A program made the position numbers and the translations under genes. DNA of 64,000 bases from Sporothrix humicola (taxonomy: Eukaryota; Ascomycota; Sordariomycetes; Ophiostomatales; Ophiostomataceae). The notes beneath the pieces are model-generated. The model searched no databases, had not been told where the DNA came from, and saw nothing but the letters and a program-made list of their open reading frames with translations. The stretch is from contig WNYE01000113.1 of assembly GCA_021396245.1 (NCBI GenBank), positions 1 through 64,000 on the forward strand, written 5' to 3'. Position 1 is the first letter of the stretch. Each line of letters begins with the position of its first letter. This document shows, in pieces, positions 22,069 to 33,400 of this stretch.

Positions 22069-23563
22069 ACAGTTTACGCGAGAGCGAGTTGTTGCGAGAT
22101 ACTGGAAGCTGAACGAAAGGATTTCATCTCGTTCAGCTTTCTCCTGACTCTTAGGCACTTTCATGAGCTTTGTGACCTCTTGGTACGACATATTGTCTTC
22201 CAAATCACTGTCTCTCATTGTGCTCTGCATTGTATTTGTGCCCAGTGTTCTTAAAATGCAGATATGTAATTTCATGAGAATCTCGCCTTCAATGTGCGCT
22301 TGTGGTCTAATATGTCTATGGTCGGTTGGGGAGCATCGGAAGGAAGCACAGATCAGTGGGGGTGGTTGGCGGTTGTCATATGCACATACTACGTGGTCGC
22401 CTCTCATACGAACGCAACACGCACCGCCCTGGGACAAGTGGATGTGTGCGTGTGGGAAGCCTGTGGATGGTGGGTGCCTATCCCAAGTAAAATAGGGAAA
22501 TATTGGCGGGATCACCGATCCGGCAGAACCGTTCAGATCGTCGTTTTTTTTGTACCCAGTATTGTTCGAGGCCCTTATTCGAGGCTTCCCTTCCCGTGGG
22601 CACGACCACGATCCTTTTTTGGGTTCACACACCCACCTTTTTTACCCTGTGGCCTGTGTCATGTTGTCTCTTCTTTTCGTCAATGGATGCCACATTCGTT
22701 GACTACCTGGGGCAAAAGTCGGAGAAAATAGGTGCCGATTCTGTATGTTCACAGTATTTTGTCATTTTCTTTACCCCCCAGCCTGCCGAAAGGGCTGCCC
22801 GAATGAGATGATGGAAAACACTGTGTACTTGTATTGATTGAGAACAGACCATGCTATCAAACGGCGCACAGAGGGCCTGCATTGCCGCGTAGTATTTTCA
22901 TCTTTTTTCATCACCTTCAGCTGAGCGTTGACTGGCTGAAGTCTTTCTTGGCCTTTACGTTGTGACGGAAGGCTGGAGAGCTGAATCGATTCTGAGCTGG
23001 CCTAGGATTACTCCGTAGTACTTATTGATGGGGGGATTCCCTCGACTGCAGTATCTGTTGTGTCGTGCGATGTGATCTATCATAAATCCACATGTCCCCT
23101 TTTCCCAGCTCATACCGGTTGCTCTTCCTTCTTCTTTTCTTTTCTTGCTATTCCCTTGTCAATATTCTTCAAGGCGGGAGAGGGCTTCTCGTTATTCGTT
23201 GGTCGCTAGGGGTGCATGCATGGCCGTGTGCAAATGCAAATATTGGTTTTATCTTGGTGATGAAGTTGGCGCCCGTCATATTTATGATTCTACGGCGTCT
23301 GATTTTATGCCTCGCCTTTTGTTTGTCATTCATCTGCCGTTCCTTTCTTTTCCTTTCTTTTTTTTTTTTCTTTTTTTCTCTCGTCATTTTCCTCCCTTTT
23401 GTCGCCTACTTGTTTGCTCGGGTATGCAAGGTATGTGTCCCATTGGGAGTGGCCAGCTGCAAGCGAGAAAGAAATGCAAGTTGAGCAAACGGCGGAATAC
23501 GACGTCTTTTTTCTGGTTCTGGTTCTGTTTTCTGAACGCAGTGCACCATCTGACCATCATAGA

Positions 23564-23579
23564 CCCCCCCCCCCCCCCC
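23564..23579. repeat. Run of 16 C
   Basis: An uninterrupted C tract in the desert, on a + strand that is otherwise T/C-rich here. The exact length may be a sequencing artefact. Confidence 0.8.
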
Positions 23580-24830
23580 TTTTCTCATTTTTTGGGAAAG
23601 GCCGATCCGGTAGTCGATGCAGATTTCTCGCCTCCGAATGGGATGGCATCTTGAAAATCTGAAAGAAAAGGGAAAAAAGAAAAGTTAAAAATATGTGCTC
23701 TGGCCAGGACGAAAATAACCACGTTCAAACATACCCAGCAAGGCTGAAGAATACGGGGAACCTGTCACAAGTACGTCGTAATGTGAGAACACCCGCCAAT
23801 GAATGCTGTTAGTTGCACAAGGGTTCTCCCACAACTGTTCACAGAGATGGAGAGATGGAAACCGGGAGGCTATTCTCCGAGGCCGTGCATAACATTGTGA
23901 AAAGTGAGGACTCGCAAGGCGTAATGAGAAAAAAAAAGAACAAATAACAAGAAAGAAAAGGAAAGAAAAGAAAGAGAAAAAACGACATATGACAGACAGG
24001 AAAAAAGGCACGAGAAATACGGAGGTCGGCCCCCCTTGTTCATTCAAAGTCCAAGAGAGAGGCTGCAATAAACACGTCGGGAATGCCCCGGTATGAAAAC
24101 GACGAGACTGAAAGCATACTCCCCAGTTAATACTCCCGTTCTCCGTGCACGTCCCGTTGCACAATTGCAACGCCTCCTTCTTAGTGTCCGATGAGAAGGG
24201 ACAGCTCAAAAAAGCTTCTCTCTTTTCTTCTTTCCTTCCTGGGTCTTGTGGTCCTGGGGCCGGAGGTTTTATTTAGTGCTCAAGTTCTTATTCATATTTA
24301 TTGGACTAGGGGTACGGGAACTTGTGACTGCAACTGTGCAATCGCCATTGGTGCAGCTGAGCGTGGCTTTTGTTGCATTCGCTCGTATCGTAAGATGCGC
24401 CATAGTCGCTACCAAAGTTGTGGCCTCACAAACCAAATCTTAATAAAATCTACGACGTAAAAATACTCCATAAAGTCATCCGTTGTCACTGTCCGCCATG
24501 TTTGCCCACTTGAGCACAGTCCAACGAAACGGAACGATCCGCCAAACCCTCTTTGGGTCTTTAGGTCTTTGGCGCCCGGGATCTGCTCGAGAGCATGGGC
24601 TCGTTGAATTGGCCATCTCCGTTTTTTCTCTAAGAAATGTTTCTGTTTTGCAGGGCAGACTCGCACTGGAGGTGGGGACGGGAGCCAGTTTTTATTCAGT
24701 TTTCAGTTTCCAAGACACAATAGACAGTTTTCTGGTGTGATCTGTGCGTTTGACCGTTTGACCGTTTGGGCGTGCGTTTAGCGAAGGATTTGCAGAGAGG
24801 AGGATTGGAGGATGCTTCATCTCTTCCATC

Positions 24831-24927
24831 NNNNNNNNNNNNNNNNNNNNNNNNNNNNNNNNNNNNNNNNNNNNNNNNNNNNNNNNNNNNNNNNNNNNNN
24901 NNNNNNNNNNNNNNNNNNNNNNNNNNN
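24831..24927. other. Assembly gap, 97 N
   Basis: Ninety-seven unknown bases. Flanks are CTCTTCCATC on the left and the ATCTCTCCC array on the right, so the gap almost certainly covers more of this tandem repeat. The true length is unknown. Confidence 0.97.
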
Positions 24928-25023
24928 ATCTCTCCCATCTCTCCCATCTCTCCCATCTCTCCCATCTCTCCCATCTCTCCCATCTCTCCCATCTCTCCCA
25001 TCTCTCCCATCTCTTCCCATCTC
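24928..25023. repeat. Nine or more tandem copies of ATCTCTCCC
   Basis: Nine perfect 9-bp units abut the assembly gap and end in the degenerate ATCTCTTCCCATCTC. One strand is pure pyrimidine except for one A per unit. The array is open in all frames on both strands, which creates false repetitive proteins. A related, shorter array lies at about 33335-33375. Confidence 0.9.
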
Positions 25024-28000
25024 GTTCTGTCATGCTTGTCTCCTGTTGGATTTTCGATTTTCGGGTGCTAGGTCTGGTGCTTGGTCTCTGCTACTCTGCC
25101 TGGAGCCAGGTGGCTGGTTCTGGTTCTGGTTCAGTGGTCTGTCTGTTTGACAGGTCAATGGTACCCTCCCCTTTCCGTTATGTCTGGGCATCGTTCCCAG
25201 AAGAAACCAGAAGAAATAGGAAAATTACCAAAGCGCCATCAGTACGACTTTGTGCGGGATGCCCACCAAATTGGGCAGCAATGCTCCGCTGAGGACTGGG
25301 ATGATGAAGGGATGTTCAGTGATGTTCAGTGAAGAATCAAGGTTGCAGCTTTGTTATTTTGTCCACGATCATGTTGCCGACGGTGAAGCTGAAGATCTTT
25401 AGTTTAAGTAGGCAGATTTTACAGAGTACGACGTAATGAGAAAGACTTACCAGGAGGCTCAGTTGAACACGGCGTGAAACATCTTCGGTGGCAGAGAAAA
25501 GGGTCAAGACAAGGCGATACGGGAGCACAGAGATTCGAGTTCAGAGATCAGAGATCAGAGGTGGAGAGATATAGGAGCACAAAATTCAAAATACAAAAAT
25601 ACAAAAATATCTTACAAAATGAACAAAGCAAAGGGAACACAGAGATGGCAACACAGGGGCAGAGACAAAGACATACACAGAGACAGACAGAAACAAAACA
25701 CACAGGCGATCGTCCTTGCACAACATGGTCCAAGGATCTATGGGTCCATTGTTGTCCTCGTTCACATCCAGTCCAGTCAAAATCCAAGCTACCCCGTCTC
25801 CCGTGCATCACATCGCACAGTTCCACAAAAAGAGAACGAGATCCTGCACCTGAAACGGGGATCCAGGAAGTAAAGTCGATGAGGAGGGGCGGCAGACAAG
25901 GAAGGAGGAGGAGGAGGGTGAGGATAGAAAAGAAGAGTAGAAAAGAAAAAGGGAAGAAAGAAAAATGTACCGGTGTGATGCCATGATGATTCTTTTTTTT
26001 TTTTTTTCTTTTTTATGTCTTTTTTTCCGTGGGCAAGGACTTTATTTTACCTGCCGTCCGGCCAGGGACCCTGTGCTTTTGCACCTTGCACCTTGCACAC
26101 GGGACGCCTTGCAGTTGAGGTCGGCGACCTTGTGGGGAATCTGAGTTGGAGGGAGGATGCGAGGTCAGAGAAGGAAGAAAAGACAAGAGACAAAAAAGGC
26201 AAGGGCAAAGAGAAAACGACAAATAAGAGGCTGTGTGATGAAAGGCGGCCACTGGTTGCAGTGTTGCACTGAGCATGGCCTCCCAGAAGCCTTAAAAGCC
26301 AATCGATCATGAGAACCAGCCCTCTGTCTGCCTGGTTCCATAATCATCAGAACCGTCTAATAAAATCCGCAATCCGCAATCCGTCACCCGTCATCCGTGA
26401 TACGGAAGGACGATCGAGCTAGGCTCCCAGGAAACGTCAGGAAGAGAGCCTGGCTCGCCTGGCTCGCAAGGATGTTGTTGTGGGTGCGTTGCGTCCGTGA
26501 TGGAGTCCTGGATCTGTGAACGGCATGTCGTAAAACGGCGACACGCAATGGGGCCATGGAAGATGGAGAAAGAGGAAAAGAGGAAAAAAGAGACGAGAAA
26601 AGAGATGGCAGGATGAAGGAATCGTATCGGCCGCGTAACTTGCAGACTCCATTTCCACGGAAGTCTGGAAAGTGCGAGGTGAGATAATGATATACTTATA
26701 AATCACGAGATTCAGATTATGAGAAAATGAGACGATTTTATGAGTGCATGGTAGCGATACTATTGAGTAAAAGGAAGATTAAAGTAATTGAATAGATAAC
26801 TATGTTGAATCAACTGCAATATTGGACAATTGCACATATCTGTTACGTACTGTAGCCGCACTTGGTGATTGCCCTCTATCTGCACCATATCTCGCGAGTC
26901 TGTTTCTCTGTTATTTTCTGGCACTTATTTTATTATTTTCTTACCTTCTGATATAGCCCCTGGATTCTCATATAGCATCCATCAGAACCACGAAAGCGAA
27001 GACAATGGCAGACCAAGAACCAAGAACATAGCCACCACGCGAACGTTATCCATGACCAGGGCTGCGGGAAGGACCCAGGAAAGTAAATAAGAAATAAAGT
27101 CGTCAAAAAGACTAAACGGACAGCATAATACTCCATAATACACCTCAAATGAAAGAAGCTAAAAAAGTAAAAAAGAAAAGAAACTCCCCGTACCCGCCGC
27201 CGTCTGTTCGACATCTGTGATATGTATTGCTCCGCAATACGTCGTAATACGCCATATCTGGCATGCGACTCGTGGTTGTGTCTGTCTCTCCAAGTAGTAA
27301 TGTACTCCTACTAATTAATACACATCAGAAAAGCAAAGGCACATGAGCACATGGCGGGTGGCCATTTCCATCTCACTTCACTGCACAATCTATCTGCCCA
27401 ACCCGCCAATCTTCCCGAGTCCCAAGGGGCCGCCTGTCGTTCATCGAGTTTTTCCCAGCAATCTCCAATCTGCTTCATCCTTCTCATCTGGCGGCCGTCC
27501 CTTTTTCTTGGATCCTTGATTTTTGATCTTTTTGATCCCATCCCTTGTCCGGCGGCCAGGCCAGATTCCCGGTGCCGGAGATTTATGATTAATTTTCTGT
27601 GAATTGTTTATTATTCTTTATTATTTACGCTGCAGTATTTGTGAGGCACGTCGCATCACAACAGTTTGCAAACACGGGTATCGTGAGTAAAGCTGAAAGG
27701 CTAGACAACAGTCTCAGTTGGCTCGTTCCTTCCTAGTTTTTTTCTTTTTCTTTACGGAGCACTCATTCCATTTTTGGATTCTCGCTGGCTTTTCGTCACA
27801 TTCGCGCCTTCCACGACCATGCCCAGTCCAGCACTGCCCCTCTTTCTTCACCGAAAATAGGGCTCGTTCCTGCCTTTTTTCGGCAAACCGATATCCTCGC
27901 TTTGCAAGACAAAGAGACAAGGGGGGAAGGAGGGCAGGAGCAATCAATCAATGGTCGTGGTTGCCGTCGTAGTCGAAGCCGGACGCAGGAAAGAACCGGC

Positions 28001-30400
28001 CTCCGAGGAGATACCCACCATTCACTAACATCTTACCTTACTTTGCGTCTCCTTCGTTTCGTTCGTTTAGGGCAGGCCCTACGATGTATCTAACAGCCAG
28101 GGTCCGTTGCCTTGCATCAATCTATCGAATTTCAATTTCTCGGGTTCTCACTCTCAATTTCTCATTTCTCAATATCTCACATCCTGTTCGCTCAGCCCTC
28201 CCTCACTTCCCCTAATCCTTACATATTTCGTAGTATGTCAATAGTTATGGTTATTTTCAGCTTTCCCTTCCCCTTTCCCTTGCTCGGATACTTTTCGTTT
28301 CTTGGGACGGAATATTATTACGCGCTCCAGATCCACCATCCGCCATCGAGATGGGTCCTTGGTTTACTAGGTATTACTGGGTAGAGACGTATTCGCATTT
28401 CGAGATTTGCGCTATTATTGACCTGTCAGCGGCTGAGATATTGAGATATTTCGACAAGTCGATATTTCATCCTTGTGTTCCTTCGTTCTCGTTTTCCTTT
28501 GACCCACTTTCCCTCTCTCAGAGAGGATCGACAAATAAAATGATAAGTACATGTATGAAAATATATATAAATATACAAAGTACTCCGTACTCCGTAATCC
28601 ATTGCAAATCGTCAATTGGAAGACCCCAGCCTTGCGCTAGCTTGGTGGGTGATGGAGAAACAGGAGACAAAAAAAAGGCGCCAGGGCACCCGCCTGCAAT
28701 CTCACAATCGTAAGATGTGGGATTGTGGCGGCGTCAAGGTGGTGTGAAGAGGAAGAGAAGAAAGACATACGAAAAGAAAGAACTGAGGAAGTTTGAAGGA
28801 ACAACAAAAGGAACAAAAAAGACTCACCGAAAATCGAAAAAACGAAAATTGAAAAAAAAAGAAAGAAAAACGAAAATGAAAATGAAAAATGACGTATTGG
28901 CGTCCGATATTGGCGCTCAAAGCCAGCCGCAAGTCGCTACGCCCAAATAAGCAAGAGGCCTCGTATGGAGGTTTGGAAGTGAAAGTTTACAGTGTATTGT
29001 GCGTGGTGTGTAGTCCATGGAACTCTAGAAAAGGACCACAGACGACTATGGTTTGCGAGGCTTGCGAGGCTTGCGAAGTGGGAAAGGGAATAAGTTATGA
29101 CATACAGCAGAAAGAAACAGGGAACACGACACGGCAGCACATGCCATGGCTTCCATTAAACTTTCACAATCACAAGAAGCCGACAGACACTGTCACGGAG
29201 TGTGTACTCTGTCAAAGTATGCTTATCACAGGGCGTGGCGTGGACTGGAGCACTGACGGCGGGAGACGGGGACGGTGTCCGAACCGGGCTGGCATGCCGG
29301 GGCCATGTTTTTGTCTGCTTTTTTTCTTTCTTTTTTCTTTTTCTTTTTCTTTTTTCTTTTTCTTTTCTTTTTGTAAAGGCAAAGGGAGGACTTAAGAGGT
29401 TGGCCCCCAATGAAAACAGCTTCATCGTCAGCCCATCGCCAGCCCATCGCCAACTCCATCTCAGCCATTTGCGCCGCATCTCGTAGCCCCGGGCCATGTC
29501 TCTCCCTTTCTTGTCTCTTGCCTCTTGTCTTTTGCTGTTTGTCGAGGCGAAGAAGATGCAATCACTCGTGCCTAGAGGCTTAGACGAACAGGCTGCCGAT
29601 CTGCCATCTGCCATGCTTTTTAATGTGGTACTTTTCCCTTACTCGTGTACTTGTAAGATATGTCTCTAAGTCCAAGACAAAACTCAGCCCTTGGAACCAC
29701 GAGCACACAGGAACCTGGTTTTTGCCATTCAGACTCTCGGTTTTAGCTAAAGACCCTGCAAGGCCTCTGGCACGACCCCCGGAATGAGGAACAGCAGTTA
29801 AAAAAGATACCCCTGTTTGCCGGATTTTGTGTTCGTGGGCTCTCAGGGATGGAGTATTTCGATTTGTCCCTCCAAGTGTCGTAATACGAGATAAAGGGTA
29901 GGCAGTATAAGTAAGATGCAAAATATCAGCATCATCGATGCACCAGTTTCGGGTCGAACAATAGTCACAAAAATAGACGTCGCGGGTATTTTGCTCCCAA
30001 AAATACGTTTGTGCAGTTGCACATATTTTATTTCTGCCCAAATTTTTTTTAATGATTTTGATAGAACACAACGCAGGTCACGACGTTTCCCCATCTCATT
30101 TGCTAAAGAGTCCATCCAGTGCAGCTCCCCGTCTCCTCCCGTTCCGTTACCCGTTAACCGTTGAAAAAAGGGCTCTACCTTCAACCGGCACCCCCTGGTC
30201 GATTTTGGGTCACTGGTCGTGGCGAAAACATGTCAATCGTGTTGATCTCGTCCTTCTCATTCCCTTCCCTCCCTTCCCCGTTTGTTCGCTTCCCACCCCC
30301 TTGCCCCTTGGCCCTTGGAGCTTGGAGCCCCCTTTGATCCTTCAAATCTAATAAATGCACAGTATTACTGCGTTATTGCCCCTGTCCCCCTCGGCAGAGC
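25024..30400. other. Gene desert, part 3
   Basis: Contains purine-rich + strand sequence at about 25480-25970, a 15-T run at 25993-26007, short tandem repeats (TTGCACC units at about 26078-26097, AATCCGC units at about 26366-26385, TTGCGAGGC at about 29055-29075), a long A/G tract at about 28745-28885 and a T/C tract at about 29310-29372. TACnnnGTA 9-mers lie at 25427, 27238 and 28581. No gene, tRNA or transposon feature seen. Confidence 0.5.
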
Positions 30401-33400
30401 CCGCTGTATGGTGTAGGATGTAGTGGGTGTCTTCTGCAGGCAAAGAGACACTGCAGGGCACTACAGGGCGCTACAGGGGCGCTATTCCACGCTACAGCAG
30501 CGGGTGACGGCGGCCTCCCCGAAAGTCGTCGAAATCGAGCCAAATCTTGAGCCAAATCTTGAGCCAAATCTTACACTCAATCTCAATCCCAATAACGCCA
30601 AACGACGCCAAACGCCTCACTTTGTCACCTTTCTTTCCTCCTTCACCGAATCCCATACTTTCTTTTTGGGTCAATTCGCGTGCTTGTAGTTGCTTTTCTC
30701 TGTGTACGGAGTACGGAGTGCATGCTTTATTTGCTTCTTTTCTTTCTTTTTCGTTTCTTCGTGTTCCTTCTTTGGTTCCATCTCTCGTTCTATTCCTATC
30801 TCTTCCTGTCTCTTGCTGTTCGGCCATCCTGCTGTCGCTCTCTTGCCTTCTTAGGCAAAGCCTGCTGTGGGTTTTGGTGCAGAACCCGGTGAGGGCGTGG
30901 CCTTTATTTATTGTATTTATTTTCAAGTAAAGTCCCTGTCATATGGGGCACAGCAAAAGGCGGAAAATCGGTCGGAGCATCGTGTGCACGCGTAAATGAT
31001 AGGTCTGATATTCAAACAAGATTCATGAATATGTATTTTACGACGTATTTTACTGATATATACAACAAGAAACATGCCTCATAATGTGAGCAATGTCAGT
31101 TGACTTTTGTTTTCTGTTTGATTTTCAGCCGGCAATATGTAAACGTATCTCATCCTCCAGTCTTTTTATTTTTTCTCCCTTTTCCATTTTATCAGGAAAG
31201 TATATAAGGGTACAGGAATAATGAGATATATCCTTGTGCAAATAAGCCTTGGAATACACTAGAGCGGACTTTGATTCGCATTCTCCATCTTCGTTTTTCA
31301 ATATTGCTTGCGCCTCACAGGCCATTGTTGACAAAATCCATAAATCTATTCAGAAATCAGAATGAGATCCAGCTCTTCAGCCTGCATCTTTTTGGCTTTT
31401 GGCCCCACACCACCTTTTCTCGAGCAATCACGCGAAATCACAAAAACCACAAATATCACAAAAGTAATAAAATCTCCCATTCTATTTTTTTTTTCTCTTC
31501 TTCTTGTTTTCTAGTCTGTCCACCCACGGATCACGATTGGCCCGATGACGCTTGTTAGCGCTGCTGCATTTGAGATCTATCCATAATAATGAGCAGAGGA
31601 GGAGAAAGGCCCCTCTCTCCTCAGCCCAGGCTGCAGGCTGCAAGCTGAAGAAGTACACCGCATCACGCATCACAGGCGCCTTGAAAGCAGAGATCCACAG
31701 CCACTCACGTTGAAGATGGGGGTTTATCTGTACACAGCACTGTTCTTCTGTACGAGTACGAGGAGTGCATATATGTGCATATATGTGCACAGATGCGCAG
31801 ATTTTGTGCGAGGTCGAGTGCGGCTACCTTTTTTAGTTTGAAGTTTCATCAAGCTCTCCACAGCGATCTCTCTTCCTTCTTGGGTTTCTTTTCTCTTCTT
31901 CTTTTCTTCTCCACCTCGCCTCTGGTCTCGTTTTCTCTGTAATTTCTGAATGCCCTGTCCCTGTTCACTCCCCGCGCTTTCCTCCTTATTGCCTACTGGA
32001 TCTTTTTAGTTTTTACGGAGCAGGTGTCTCGACGAAAAACGAAAAGCATCTCTCGAGCATCCCAGCATCCAAGCATCCATTCCGCACTCTTCCCTTCGAG
32101 CTGGGGCCGCTAGCGCTCGCTAACACGCCCTCGTGCACCCTTGTCTTTTTTGGTTCTTCTTTTTTTTGTCTTCTCCACACACCCTAGACCCGCTGTCCTC
32201 TAAAATGTCGCCAACACTTTCCCATCCATCTCGTTGGTGGCCCATCTCGTTTTTATTTCTCGGGTTCCTTCCTTTCCTTCTTTTCCTTCTCTTCCTTTCT
32301 CTTCCTTTCCGTCCTCATTTTTCTGCCTCCTTTCACGATGCACAGTATTTACACGCCCCCACCATGAGCACACGATCAGCCCATTATTCAGATTTCTCTG
32401 GCGTCCTCCATCCCTCCATGCCGTTTTGGTCGTTTTGGTTCTTCCAATGCTCGTTTCTCATCTTTCTCGTCTTCTCGTCTCCTTTGATTTGACCAGACCA
32501 ACACCTTTTCGATCGGTTGGTAGTATTGGCAAAACCCAAATGAGGACCGAATGAAAAACAATACCATCTTCGATTGTCATGATACAAGCCCACGGGCCCT
32601 AGAATTTACTTAAGCTCCGTTTAAGTAAAATCGCTAAATCGTAAAAATCGAATGTTCAGGTAATAAGGGTCTTTTTAAGATTTATTCTCCTTGAGCTTGA
32701 GCCCTCGTCCGACCTTTCATAAATCATACTTATAAAAATAAAGTGCAAAGTAACAAGTACTCCATAAAGGCACTCTAAACCACGCCTTTGCATCCTGGAC
32801 CGTGCCTTGTCCAACCATATCGTGCCGTGCGATCGATCTCCGAAAAGCGGCACATAAATTCATAACCAATTTGTACAGACTACTTTATGGAGGACAGAAA
32901 GAGGCGCAGGCCCATGAGCTCTCAGTGAGATGCTTCCTTCAGGTGCCTGTGAGATCCTCGTATCTCACAAATAAGAAATAGGGCTTCCTCTAGGCATCTG
33001 ACATGCATCATTCGGCCTTGCATATTTTTAATATTGTTCTAATTCCGAAGATTAACTGTGAGTTTTGATTTGGCTTTGAGTATTCCGTATTCTGAGGTAT
33101 CCTACTTTTTAAATTTCACATTTTCTTTTGTTTCCTATTTTCTCACGCACTAGGACTCCACGTTCCAGGTCCCAGGCGATCCCCCTGGTCCATAATACGA
33201 TGGCCATTAAGATCACTTGGGGCAAGGACGACACGAGGTAATATGGACTGAGTAGTGATGAGAGGAGATGAGCAGATGCGCAGATGAGGGGCGGTACGAA
33301 ATCTCAAATACAAATACAAATCTCAAAAGTCAAATCTCGCTCATCTCGCTCATCTCGCCCATCTCACCCATCTGATTATTGCGTGTTCGTCGCGTGCCTT

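Larger units (their letters stand above)
20031..24830. other. Gene desert, part 2
   Basis: Contains purine-rich tracts on + (about 20150-20235, 21250-21370 and 23920-24010), the repeat array at 22009-22068, a run of 16 C at 23564-23579, and TACnnnGTA 9-mers at 20814, 21058, 21915, 23009, 23772 and 24451. One long open frame on the minus strand (22632-21601) is treated under findings. No gene is supported. Confidence 0.5.

Noticed and set aside
24692..25150. Repetitive proteins (GEM, ISP, SLP repeats) around the assembly gap
   Set aside because: Translations of the 9-bp ATCTCTCCC array through unknown bases; the array is open in every frame.
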